This document shows, piece after piece, positions 1 to 8,108 of a stretch of DNA of 29,203 nucleotides. The stretch is taken from positions 1 through 29,203 of IMG/VR virus record IMGVR_UViG_3300033144_001375. The stretch is one strand, 5' to 3'. Made by a program: the position numbers and the translations under genes. The stretch comes from a virus. How positions within the stretch are numbered: the first letter of the stretch is position 1; every line of letters begins with the position of its first letter. The notes under the pieces were generated by a model, which ran no database searches, was not told the DNA's origin, and saw only the letters and a list, made by a program, of their open reading frames with translations.

Positions 1-531
1 GTCCCGATATCCGTTAACTATCCGTTTTTCTTCAAGCCGATCCAGGATGGTATGGATCGTCCTAAGACCGAATTGGCATATAGAGTCCCAGCTTCAAAAC
101 TTACTAGACGTAAACTAGATGACAATGTTAAACTTAAAGAGTTGCATGGATTAGATACGACTATTGACTGGAAAAACACAGGTGATAACTCATATGATGG
201 GGAAAAGCTAAAACTACTAGCACATGATGAAAGTGGTAAATGGGAAAGACCTGATAACATATTAAATAACTGGAGAGTTACAAAAACTACATTAAGACTA
301 GGAAGAAGAATTGTAGGTAAGTGTATGATGGGCTCAACTTCAAATGCTTTAGATAAAGGTGGAAACAACTTCAAAAAACTATACTACAATAGCGACGTTA
401 CAAAAAGAAATAGAAACGGACAAACAAGTTCTGGCCTCTACTCTCTTTTCATCCCTATGGAATGGAACTACGAAGGATTCATGGATACTTTTGGACTACC
501 TGTATTCCGAACACTGGGAAAACGAAGTTGA
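1..531 (+). CDS. Terminase large subunit, ATPase-side fragment (5' end outside window)
   Basis: This is the 3' part of the ATPase domain of the phage DNA-packaging motor. The frame is open from base 1, so the true start lies upstream; the ATG at 52 is internal. Hydrophobic residues followed by a DE pair (LKLLAHDESGKW, about 75 codons in) look like Walker B with the catalytic Glu. The later MMGSTSNALDKGG resembles the coupling motif III of large terminases. After SGLYSLFIPMEWNYEGF the frame ends at a TGA (529-531), while the protein clearly resumes in the next frame as ENEVEGLKSDQDSLNEY. The terminase is therefore broken into two frames here. The position just before the portal gene is the normal one for TerL. 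The first 100 bases are richer in G+C and in C/G-ending codons than the rest of the window. Family assignment is strong; whether the break is natural is uncertain. Confidence 0.85.
   Translation, partial: VPISVNYPFFFKPIQDGMDRPKTELAYRVPASKLTRRKLDDNVKLKELHGLDTTIDWKNTGDNSYDGEKLKLLAHDESGKWERPDNILNNWRVTKTTLRLGRRIVGKCMMGSTSNALDKGGNNFKKLYYNSDVTKRNRNGQTSSGLYSLFIPMEWNYEGFMDTFGLPVFRTLGKRS
505..531 (+). other. Frame-change junction inside the terminase gene
   Basis: Coding quality switches from frame 1 (last convincing residues GLPVFRT, ending about 513) to frame 2 (first convincing residues WENEVEG, from 515). Frame 1 terminates at TGA 529-531. Joining the frames needs a net +1 (or -2) change. Deleting a single base near 513 would give VFRT directly followed by WENEVEG. 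No inserted intron or endonuclease gene is present. Candidate causes are a real deletion, an assembly or consensus error, or programmed +1 shifting. Confidence 0.7.
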
Positions 532-1489
532 AGGATTAAAGTCAGATCAAGATAGTTTAAACGAATATTATAGACAGTTCCCAAGAACTGAAAAACACGC
601 TTTTAGAGATGAGACTAAAGCATCTTTGTTTAACTTAACTAAAATTTATGAGCAAATAGATTATAATGAAGAGTTAAATAATAAAGCTGCTGTTACAACT
701 GGAAGTTTTCAGTGGTGGGAAGGTATACCTGATACAAAGGTAATATTTGTTCCTAATTCAAATGGAAGATTTCAAATATCTTGGATACCACCTAATAATT
801 TACAAAATAATGTAATAATAAAAGATGGACATAAAAAACCTGGAAATAATCATATCGGAGCATTTGGTTGTGATTCTTATGATATTAGTGGTACTGTCGA
901 TGGTAAAGGGTCTAAAGGATCACTTCATGGGTTAACTAAGTTTTCCATGGAAGATGCTCCTCCTAACCACTTTTTTTTAGAATACTTAGCAAGGCCTCAA
1001 ACAGCTGAATTATTTTTTGAAGACGTTCTTATGGCTTTGCATTTTTATGGAATGCCAATACTCGCAGAAAACAATAAACCTAGATTATTATATTACTTAA
1101 AACGACGAGGATATAGAGGTTTTTCTATGAACAGGCCAGATAAAGTTTGGAATAAACTATCGGTATCTGAAAAAGAAATAGGTGGCATACCAAACTCAAG
1201 TGAAGATATAAAGCAAGCTCATGCTGCTGCTATAGAAGCATATATAGATTCATATGTAGGCTTTTACAATGATTCTTATGGAGATATGTACCATCAAAGA
1301 ACGTTAGAAGATTGGGCACATTTTGATATAAATAATAGAACAAAGCATGATGCTTCTATAAGTTCAGGTTTAGCTATTATGGCTTGTAACAGAAATAAAT
1401 ATAAACCAATAGCTGATAGACAAACTAAAAAAATTGATTTAGGTTTTGCTAAATATGATAATAATGGATTGATTTCAAAAATAATGTAA
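512..1489 (+). CDS. Terminase large subunit, nuclease-side fragment (out of frame with upstream part)
   Basis: This is the C-terminal, RNase H-fold nuclease half of the large terminase, which cuts concatemeric DNA during packaging. The open frame extends back to an ATG at 359, but bases 359-511 encode convincing terminase only in the other frame, so meaningful coding in this frame begins near 512 (HWENEVEGLKSDQ). Visible features are the FYRQFPRT-like segment (here EYYRQFPRTEKHAFRDE), then GAFGCDSYD with the first candidate metal-binding Asp, an acidic position in ILAENNKPRLL, and TKHDASISSGLAIMA near the C-terminus with the likely last acidic ligand. It stops three bases before the portal ATG. 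From memory, homologues have a stretch of roughly 20 residues between the VFRT and WENEVEG segments that seems missing here, which points to a short deletion plus frame change rather than one extra base. Confidence 0.85.
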   Translation, partial: HWENEVEGLKSDQDSLNEYYRQFPRTEKHAFRDETKASLFNLTKIYEQIDYNEELNNKAAVTTGSFQWWEGIPDTKVIFVPNSNGRFQISWIPPNNLQNNVIIKDGHKKPGNNHIGAFGCDSYDISGTVDGKGSKGSLHGLTKFSMEDAPPNHFFLEYLARPQTAELFFEDVLMALHFYGMPILAENNKPRLLYYLKRRGYRGFSMNRPDKVWNKLSVSEKEIGGIPNSSEDIKQAHAAAIEAYIDSYVGFYNDSYGDMYHQRTLEDWAHFDINNRTKHDASISSGLAIMACNRNKYKPIADRQTKKIDLGFAKYDNNGLISKIM

Positions 1490-1492
1490 TAA

Positions 1493-3886
1493 ATGATTTA
1501 TACTAATACACAAAGTTCTTTCCCTGATCAGGTAGTTCCTCAAGAAGAAAAAATGAGCTTAGACTATGGTTTAGCTGTAGCAAGAGCAATAGAAGGAGAA
1601 TGGTGGGCAAGTGGAGTAGGAGGCGCTAGATATACTAATAATTATAATGTTTTTCATAGAAGAAGGTTATATGCTAGAGGAGAACAATCTATACAAAAGT
1701 ATAAAGATGAAATGTCTATCAATGGAGATTTATCTTATTTAAATTTAGACTGGACGCCTGTTCCAGTTATTCCAAAATTTGTAGATATAGTAGTTAATGG
1801 GATGTCAGAGAAAATATATGATATTAAAGCATATGCTCAAGATCCTGCTTCTCAAAAGAAAAGAACTGATTATGCTACAATGCTACATAAAAATATAGCA
1901 ACTAGAGACTTCATGATGGAAGTTCAAACCCAAATGGGGATGGATATTTCAGAAGTGCAAGGCATGCAAAATGTTCCAGAAAACGAAGAAGAGTTAGAAA
2001 TACATTTACAATTAGATTACAAGCAATCTATTGAAATAGCAGAAGAAGAAGCTATAAACAACACTTTAGCTAGAAATAAATATGAGTTAACTAAAAGAAA
2101 ACTATTTAAAGATTTAGTTGAACTTGGAATAGGTTGTGTAAAAACTAATTGGAATAAAGCTAATGGTGTAACAGTAGACTATGTTGATCCAGCTAATGTT
2201 GTTTATTCATATACAGATGATCCTAATTTTGAGGATATATATTATGTAGGTGAAGTTAAGAATATATCTTTACCAGAGTTGAAGAAAGAATTTCCAAACT
2301 TAACAGCTGACGAATTAAATATGATTCAAAAATTTCCTGGTAATACTAACTACAGAAGAAATTACCGTGGAAACAGAGATGACGACACCGTTCAAGTATT
2401 GTATTTTGAATACAAAACATATGGTGAGCAAGTATTTAAAATAAAGAAAACAGCAAGTGGTTTAGAAAAAGCATTAGAAAAACCTGATGTGTTTAATCCA
2501 CAACCAAATGATAATTTTGATAGAGTATCTAGATCAATAGAAGTATTATATAGTGGAGCAAAAATACTAGGACATCCTATAATGTTAGAGTGGAAGGTAG
2601 CTAATAATATGACACGTCCTAAGTCTAATTTATGTAAAGTAAACATGAATTATGTATTATGTGCTCCAGATTTGTATAAAGGTCGTATAACTTCTTTAGT
2701 AGAAAGAATGATTAGCTTTGCTGATATGATACAACTTACTTCATTAAAACTACAACAAGTATTATCTAGAATGGTTCCTGATGGGGTTTATCTAGACGTT
2801 GATGGGTTAGCAGAGGTAGATTTAGGTAGTGGTACAAGTTATAATCCAAAAGAAGCTTTAAATATGTATTTCCAAACTGGTAGCATTGTAGGTAGATCAA
2901 TGACGCAGGATGGAGACATGAATCCAGGTAAAATACCAATACAAGAATTGAATAGTAATAATGGTATGGCTAAGATACAAAGTCTTATACAAACTTATCA
3001 GTATTACTTACAAATGATAAGAGATGTAACTGGACTCAATGAAGCAAGAGATGGTAGTAACCCAGATAAAGATGCACTCTTAGGATTGCAGAAACTGGCC
3101 GTAGCACAATCAAATGTAGCTACTAGACATATACTAGACGCCGGATTATATCTTACGCTTAGAGCTTGTGAAAACATATCTTTACGAATTGCAGATTCAT
3201 TAGAGTTTGCACTAACAAATGAAGCTCTAGTAAATAGTATTAGTTTGTACAATGTAGCAACACTAGAAGAAATAAAAGAATTGCATTTATACGATTTTGG
3301 TATATTCTTAGAACTTGAACCTGATGAAGAGGAAAAACAAGTATTGGAACAAAATATACAAATAGCAATGCAGCAAGGTGGAATTAATCTTGAAGATGCA
3401 ATTGACATACGTCAAATAAATAATTTAAAATTAGCCAATCAACTATTAAAGCTTAAGCGTAAGCAAAAAGCTAAACAAGATCAACAACAGCAAGAAAAAA
3501 TGATGCAAATGCAAGCTCAAACTCAAGCAGAAGCTGCAGAAAAAGCTGCAATGGCTGAGGTACAAAAACAACAAGCGTTAGCTCAAACAGAATTACAAAT
3601 TGAACAAGGAAAGTCTCAATTTAAAATTCAACAAATGGATAAAGAATTAGCTATCAAAACTCAACTAGCAGAACAAAAGTTTGGTTATGATATGCAGTTA
3701 GCACAAGTTGACGTACAAAAGTCAGTTCAAAGAGAACAGATGATTGAAGATAGAAAAGATCAAAGATCTAAACTAGAGGCTACTCAACAAAGTGCAATGA
3801 TTCAGCAAAGACAAGATGATTTACTACCAACTGATTTTAGAGATCAAGCTAATGGTGAATCATTAACCCAGCAAATGGGAATGTAA
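1493..3886 (+). CDS. Portal protein
   Basis: This is the dodecameric portal at the unique head vertex, through which DNA is packed and ejected. It is called from its position directly after TerL and before the scaffold/capsid pair, its length (797 aa, in the range of podovirus portals) and its layout: a mixed alpha/beta body followed by a very long helical tail. From about residue 640 to 780 the chain is rich in Gln, Lys, Ala and Met (for example KQDQQQQEKMMQMQAQTQ), predicting a continuous coiled coil that would form the portal barrel reaching into the head. The segment EEEAINNTLARNKYELTKRKLFKDLVELGIG and the following acidic DPNFEDIYY loop match what I recall of portals of crAss-like and related phages. 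The start ATG lies 3 bases after the terminase TAA with no Shine-Dalgarno sequence. No transmembrane or enzymatic motifs are seen. Confidence 0.85.
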   Translation: MIYTNTQSSFPDQVVPQEEKMSLDYGLAVARAIEGEWWASGVGGARYTNNYNVFHRRRLYARGEQSIQKYKDEMSINGDLSYLNLDWTPVPVIPKFVDIVVNGMSEKIYDIKAYAQDPASQKKRTDYATMLHKNIATRDFMMEVQTQMGMDISEVQGMQNVPENEEELEIHLQLDYKQSIEIAEEEAINNTLARNKYELTKRKLFKDLVELGIGCVKTNWNKANGVTVDYVDPANVVYSYTDDPNFEDIYYVGEVKNISLPELKKEFPNLTADELNMIQKFPGNTNYRRNYRGNRDDDTVQVLYFEYKTYGEQVFKIKKTASGLEKALEKPDVFNPQPNDNFDRVSRSIEVLYSGAKILGHPIMLEWKVANNMTRPKSNLCKVNMNYVLCAPDLYKGRITSLVERMISFADMIQLTSLKLQQVLSRMVPDGVYLDVDGLAEVDLGSGTSYNPKEALNMYFQTGSIVGRSMTQDGDMNPGKIPIQELNSNNGMAKIQSLIQTYQYYLQMIRDVTGLNEARDGSNPDKDALLGLQKLAVAQSNVATRHILDAGLYLTLRACENISLRIADSLEFALTNEALVNSISLYNVATLEEIKELHLYDFGIFLELEPDEEEKQVLEQNIQIAMQQGGINLEDAIDIRQINNLKLANQLLKLKRKQKAKQDQQQQEKMMQMQAQTQAEAAEKAAMAEVQKQQALAQTELQIEQGKSQFKIQQMDKELAIKTQLAEQKFGYDMQLAQVDVQKSVQREQMIEDRKDQRSKLEATQQSAMIQQRQDDLLPTDFRDQANGESLTQQMGM

Positions 3887-3904
3887 ATTATATAATATCA
3901 TATC

Positions 3905-5029
3905 ATGGAAGAACAAAAAGAAGAAGTAAAACAAGAAGGTGACTTTAAAATAAAAAAGAAACCAGGAAGACCTAAAAAATTAACTAATAAAAAAGGAGAA
4001 ACTCCAAAAATAGAAATTAAAAAACAAGAAAATGCCGATACAGAGCCAAGCACAATGGGTGTATCTGCTGAAAAATCTACCGGAAGTGTTCAGGAAACTA
4101 AAGTATCCGAACCAGAAGTTCAGCAAACTCAAGAAAAGGTCAATGAAGAAAAAATAAGCCCTATACAAGAGGTAGTTAAAGAGCCACAAGTAGAAAAAAG
4201 TCTCCCTACACCTAAGCTGCCAGAAAGTGTACAAAAGTTGGTAAACTTTATGGAAGAAACAGGTGGAGACATGAAGGACTATATTAGATTAAATGCTGAC
4301 TATACTAATATAGATGAAGATGTTTTACTAAAAGAATATTATAAAAATTCAAAACCACATTTAGATGATGATGAAATTAGTTTCATTATGGAAGAAAAAT
4401 TTAAAGTGGATGAAGATTACGACGAAGAGCGAGAACAGCGTCGAAAAAAACTCGCTAAAAAAGAAGAGGTTGCAAAAGCAAAAGACTTTCTTGAAGATTT
4501 AAAATCAAAATATTACGAAGAAATCAAGTTGAGGCCTACCGTAAATAATGAAATGTCTAAAGCAAGTGAGTTTTTCAACCGCTATAAGAAAGAACAAGAA
4601 GTAGCTAAGAAACATCATGACGATTTTAAAAATGTAACTAATAAGTATTTTTCTGAAGAATTCAAAGGTTTTGATTTCGCCGTAGGAGAAAAAGCATTTA
4701 GATACTCTGTTAATAATCCTAATGAAGTTGCTGAGGCCCAATCTGATATTTCTAATGTGCTTAAGAAGTTCTTAAACGAAAAAGGAGAAGTTGTAGATTA
4801 TAAAGGTTATCATAAAGCTATGTATGCTGCTAGAAACGCAGACACTATTGCAAGTCATTTTTATGAGCAAGGCAAAGCCGATGCTACTAGAGATGTTATT
4901 GCTAAATCTAAAAATGTAGATGCAGGAGTTAGACAAACTAAAGCTCCGGATGATTTATATTTAAATGGTTTTAAAGTTAAAGCTGTTAGTGGCGTAAATA
5001 GTTCTAAATTAAAAATAAAACGAAAATAA
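3905..5029 (+). CDS. Putative head scaffolding protein with AT-hook-like motif
   Basis: I do not recognise this 374-aa protein by sequence. Its position between portal and major capsid protein, high charge, abundance of Lys/Glu and predicted helices suit a scaffolding protein that guides prohead assembly and is later removed. Residues 1-30 are strongly basic and contain KKKPGRPKKL (residues 17-26), whose GRP core flanked by basic residues is an AT-hook signature for minor-groove binding. Residues about 30-105 are a disordered Glu/Pro/Gln/Lys-rich linker. Residues about 150-235 (DEDYDEEREQRRKKLAKKEE onward) look coiled-coil, and a more folded segment follows to a basic C-terminus (SSKLKIKRK). 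The ATG at 3905 is 18 bases after the portal stop, in an A/T-only leader. An internal head protein that binds DNA is the main alternative. Confidence 0.55.
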   Translation: MEEQKEEVKQEGDFKIKKKPGRPKKLTNKKGETPKIEIKKQENADTEPSTMGVSAEKSTGSVQETKVSEPEVQQTQEKVNEEKISPIQEVVKEPQVEKSLPTPKLPESVQKLVNFMEETGGDMKDYIRLNADYTNIDEDVLLKEYYKNSKPHLDDDEISFIMEEKFKVDEDYDEEREQRRKKLAKKEEVAKAKDFLEDLKSKYYEEIKLRPTVNNEMSKASEFFNRYKKEQEVAKKHHDDFKNVTNKYFSEEFKGFDFAVGEKAFRYSVNNPNEVAEAQSDISNVLKKFLNEKGEVVDYKGYHKAMYAARNADTIASHFYEQGKADATRDVIAKSKNVDAGVRQTKAPDDLYLNGFKVKAVSGVNSSKLKIKRK

Positions 5030-5044
5030 CAAAAACTTAAAATT

Positions 5045-6487
5045 ATGCCTTTAGGAAATTTTATAGTACAAAACGCTGGATTACTTCCAACTCAAGATCA
5101 ATCAGTTTTATCAACTAATTATCTTCAGTGGACTGATCCAAATCAAGGGGATTTTGCTGACTTTGCTCAACAATATTTACCTGAATTGTACGAACAAGAA
5201 GTAGAAAGATTCGGTAATAGAACATTATCTGGATTTTTAAGAATGGTTGGCGCTGAAATGCCAATGACATCTGATCAAGTAATTTGGTCTGAACAAAATA
5301 GATTACACATTGGTTATGAAAACGTAAGTAAAGTAGATACTGCTACAGACGCTACTTTTACAGTTAATGTTCCAGCTGGTAATGAAGTAGTAATTAGAGT
5401 TAATCAAACTTTTGTAGTTTTTGATCCAGCTTCTGGATTAACACTAAAAGGTTTAGTAACTACTGCTCCTAACCCAGGTAACCCAGGAGTATTTACATTT
5501 CAAGGTGCTTGTTACACAGCTCCTAACTTTGCCGCTTTAAATGCAGTAAACCTTAAATTATTTGTTTATGGTTCTGACTTTGCAAAAGGTACATTAGGAA
5601 TGGATGGATCAGTTACTCCATCATTTACTCAGTTCCACAATAAACCTATTATCATCAAAGATAAATACGAGGTTAATGGTTCTGATACTGCTCAAATTGG
5701 TTGGGTTGAAGTTGCTACAGAAGACGGAACATCTGGATTCTTATGGTACATGAAAGCTGAATCTGAAACAAGATTAAGATATGAAGATTATCTTGAAATG
5801 GCAATGGTTGAAGGTGAATTAGCTGCTGCTGGTTCAGGTGTTGCTGGTTTACCAGGAACTCAAGCTTCAGGTGTTGGTACACAAGGTATGTTTGCTGCTC
5901 TTGAAGAAAGAGGTAATGTATACGCTGGTTTTGCAGGTGCTGCTAACCCAGGTGCTGGTGCATTAGGTGATTTTGACCAAATACTACAACAATTAGATTT
6001 ACAAGGAGCTATTGAGGAAAACATGTTATTCTTAGATAGAGCTACTGCTCTTGACTTTGATGATATGATTGCTGCTCAAGCTGGTGGTGGTTATAACAAC
6101 ACTAGTGCTGCATCTTATGGTCTTTTTGACAATGAAGCTGAAATGGCACTTAACTTTGGTTTCTCTGGTTTTAGAAGAGGTTCTTATGACTTCTACAAAA
6201 CTGATTGGAAATATCTTAACGATGCTTCTACAAGGGGAATGGTTGACAATATTAAAGGTGTTTTAATACCTGCAGGTACATCAACTGTATATGATCAAAT
6301 GTTAGGATCAAACATCAGACGCCCTTTCTTACACGTAAGATATAGAGCTTCTGAAACAGACGATAGACGAATGAAATCATGGATTACTGGTTCTGTAGGT
6401 GGTGCTTATACATCATCTTTAGATGCTATGGAAGTTCATTATCTTTCTGAAAGATGTCTTTGTGTACAAGCTGCTAATAACTTATAA
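5045..6487 (+). CDS. Major capsid protein (HK97-fold type)
   Basis: This 480-aa protein would be the main shell subunit. It is called from its position after portal and scaffold, its typical length, and its Ala/Gly/acidic composition without long charged helices. The N-terminal segment (FAQQYLPELYEQEVERFGNRTLSGFLRMV) looks like the N-terminal arm and helix of crAss-like and related capsid proteins as I remember them. Residues about 245-310 form a long helix followed by a Gly/Ala-rich stretch. The C-terminal half contains DKYEVNG-like beta strands and the RRPFLHVRYRASETDDRR segment. Codon choice stays close to that of its neighbours, with a somewhat higher use of GGT and GCT. It starts in AAAATT-ATG with no Shine-Dalgarno sequence and ends 3 bases before the next gene. 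The only doubt is the exact capsid family. Confidence 0.85.
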   Translation: MPLGNFIVQNAGLLPTQDQSVLSTNYLQWTDPNQGDFADFAQQYLPELYEQEVERFGNRTLSGFLRMVGAEMPMTSDQVIWSEQNRLHIGYENVSKVDTATDATFTVNVPAGNEVVIRVNQTFVVFDPASGLTLKGLVTTAPNPGNPGVFTFQGACYTAPNFAALNAVNLKLFVYGSDFAKGTLGMDGSVTPSFTQFHNKPIIIKDKYEVNGSDTAQIGWVEVATEDGTSGFLWYMKAESETRLRYEDYLEMAMVEGELAAAGSGVAGLPGTQASGVGTQGMFAALEERGNVYAGFAGAANPGAGALGDFDQILQQLDLQGAIEENMLFLDRATALDFDDMIAAQAGGGYNNTSAASYGLFDNEAEMALNFGFSGFRRGSYDFYKTDWKYLNDASTRGMVDNIKGVLIPAGTSTVYDQMLGSNIRRPFLHVRYRASETDDRRMKSWITGSVGGAYTSSLDAMEVHYLSERCLCVQAANNL

Positions 6488-6490
6488 ATT

Positions 6491-7195
6491 ATGGGAGCAT
6501 TAAGAGTAAATTTAACAGATGGTACATCAACGTATATTGATTTAACAGACGCTATATTAGTTAGGTCGATTGATAATAACCAACAATCATTCAAAATTGA
6601 AGTTAACAAAAACACTGGAAGTATAATATATAACGTTACTAGATTCAACTCGTCTCCTGGTACGTCTAGTGAGGGTGTTACTTGGGCGATTGCAATGGAT
6701 GTTGCTTATACAAAAATTTCAATTGATCCAATACGTTATGGTTATCCAGATCTTGGATCTGATCCGCAAACTTATATAGCTTATGATGATGAGAAGTTTC
6801 TTGCTGCGGCAATAGCTTCTGCTTTGAATAATTCACAAGAACCTGCTGTTTTAACTAATAGAACCGCTATTAGTTCTGGTGTTAGTTCTACTTCAGATGG
6901 AAAAGATCTTAATAGTATTATTCAGGATCTTTGGACTGAAGCTCAATCAGAAGCTGCAGCTACATTAGCGGATTGTTTGGCTGTGACTGACGACGGTAGT
7001 ACTTTTGATGGTGGGGGATGTAGTTGCCCATCTTTAACACCTGGCGTTTCTGGCGCTGGTGGAGCAAATGAGGCATGTTGTAAAGCTTGTTCGGATGCAA
7101 TACTAACCGCACAAAAAGATGTGATAGCTGCTATTGGTGGAGATATCATTTGGAAGCATCAGTATCTGTTTGACCAGGTTCAGGCAGAGATTTAA
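6491..7195 (+). CDS. Head-associated protein of unknown function, cysteine-rich C-terminal region
   Basis: This 234-aa protein has no recognised family. It follows the capsid gene by 3 bases, so it is likely made in large amounts and may be a decoration, head fibre or minor head protein. The first 100 residues look beta-rich (VNLTDGTSTYIDLTDAILV, FKIEVNKNTGSIIYNV). The C-terminal third holds six cysteines at residues 162, 177, 179, 196, 197 and 200 within a Gly-rich segment (DGGGCSCPS ... NEACCKACSDA), unusual for an intracellularly assembled head protein; they could bind a metal or form disulfides after release. Its N-terminus (MG, then alternating VNL/IDL strands) faintly resembles the 270-aa protein two genes on. 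An intrinsic terminator follows directly. Confidence 0.6.
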   Translation: MGALRVNLTDGTSTYIDLTDAILVRSIDNNQQSFKIEVNKNTGSIIYNVTRFNSSPGTSSEGVTWAIAMDVAYTKISIDPIRYGYPDLGSDPQTYIAYDDEKFLAAAIASALNNSQEPAVLTNRTAISSGVSSTSDGKDLNSIIQDLWTEAQSEAAATLADCLAVTDDGSTFDGGGCSCPSLTPGVSGAGGANEACCKACSDAILTAQKDVIAAIGGDIIWKHQYLFDQVQAEI

Positions 7196-7222
7196 CCAAA
7201 CTATATAGATACATATAATAAT

Positions 7223-7250
7223 TCCCCTCTTTAATTAGAGGGGATTTTTA
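7223..7250 (+). terminator. Intrinsic (Rho-independent) terminator
   Basis: An 8-bp perfect stem (7223-7230 with 7237-7244, TCCCCTCT pairing with AGAGGGGA), a 6-base loop TTAATT, and a run of five T (7245-7249). It lies 27 bases after the 234-aa gene and only 12 bases before the next start codon, so no promoter fits between. It probably lets only part of transcription continue past the capsid genes. Confidence 0.85.
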
Positions 7251-7261
7251 AACAATAAATT

Positions 7262-8074
7262 ATGGGAAAAATAAATGTTAAACTCTCTAATAATTATACG
7301 GTAGATCTAGATGATGCTGCTGCTAAGTATAGAGCGCTAAATTACACTACAGAATTAGTTATTCCTGATGTTGTACCTGGATCTTGGCAAATGACAAGTA
7401 AAAATAGTATGCAAGATAGTTTTGGAGCTATTGCTAAATTAGCTAATCCAAATGGTCCACTTCAATATTGTTTGTTTTATGTTTGTTTTTTGAAAAATCA
7501 ACAAATTGGAGTTAATAGTATATACGAAAAAGTATTAGACATACAGCGAGACAACGGTGAAATAACTAATGAATTAAGAGAACTACTAGAAGGAGGGACA
7601 ATTACGAGTTATGAAGATTATCAATCAGCACCTCCACAAATAAAACCTTTACTTAAAGAAAGATCATTATATCTTAGACCAGCTTTATTAGCGGTAGAAG
7701 ATTTAAACGAACTTTCTGAAGCAGATTCATATGATTATGATTTTGCTTATGGTAGTTCAATGTGGACTGATCAAGCAAATTTCTTTGTTGACCCTTTTAG
7801 TTTTTCAAAGCCTACAACATACAGAAGTAGTAAAAGAACAAAAGATGATTATCCGGGATCTACAATAATTCAACCTGGAGCTTATGGTGATAATCCATGG
7901 CCTAAAGATGGAATGACATCATTTTTTAGTGCGAATATTGAATTTTCAGAGTCTATATCTGCTTTAAATGAGGATTTCAACGCAATTAGTGAAGAGTGTA
8001 AAGCAGAGCAAGAATCACAGTGGGTACAACAATGGGACGAAATTAATTCAGGCCCTGGCCCTGCCGAAGAATAA
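7262..8074 (+). CDS. Hypothetical virion-associated protein
   Basis: This 270-aa protein is not recognised. It begins MGKINVKLSNNYTVDLDDA, echoing the start of the 234-aa protein upstream, so the two may share a small N-terminal beta element. The middle is helical and acidic (DNGEITNELRELLEGG), followed by a Tyr/Ser/Asp-rich section. The C-terminus is Gln/Glu-rich and ends in a short Gly-Pro-Gly-Pro tail. There is no signal peptide, membrane segment or catalytic motif. It sits between two terminators together with the 249-aa gene, forming a two-gene segment inside the head module. A structural, head-completion or assembly role is inferred only from position. The start AAATT-ATG lies 12 bases past the terminator T-run. 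Confidence 0.6.
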   Translation: MGKINVKLSNNYTVDLDDAAAKYRALNYTTELVIPDVVPGSWQMTSKNSMQDSFGAIAKLANPNGPLQYCLFYVCFLKNQQIGVNSIYEKVLDIQRDNGEITNELRELLEGGTITSYEDYQSAPPQIKPLLKERSLYLRPALLAVEDLNELSEADSYDYDFAYGSSMWTDQANFFVDPFSFSKPTTYRSSKRTKDDYPGSTIIQPGAYGDNPWPKDGMTSFFSANIEFSESISALNEDFNAISEECKAEQESQWVQQWDEINSGPGPAEE

Positions 8075-8091
8075 AAATAAATAAAAATAAA
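8072..8091 (+). repeat. Perfect tandem 10-mer duplication in an intergenic leader
   Basis: The decamer TAAAAATAAA occurs twice back to back, starting with the stop codon of the 270-aa gene and running into the leader of the next gene. It is A/T only and probably a replication-slippage duplication. It leaves an unstructured leader, favourable for initiation without a Shine-Dalgarno sequence. Confidence 0.7.
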
Positions 8092-8108
8092 CAATTATAT
8101 TATATATT

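Noticed and set aside
359-511. N-terminal extension of the nuclease-side terminase frame (ATG at 359)
   Set aside because: The same bases give convincing terminase sequence in the other frame; the extension is an out-of-frame translation.
516-522. GGGAAAA slippery heptamer in the terminase, as a programmed -1 frameshift site
   Set aside because: It is phased correctly for -1 slippage, but -1 leads to a frame with a TAA within a few codons; the nuclease half needs a +1 (or -2) change.
523-531. Stop-driven +1 shift at AGT-TGA (RF2-like)
   Set aside because: It would join to EGLKSDQ, but the WENEV residues before it already look like terminase in the second frame, so the switch happens earlier.
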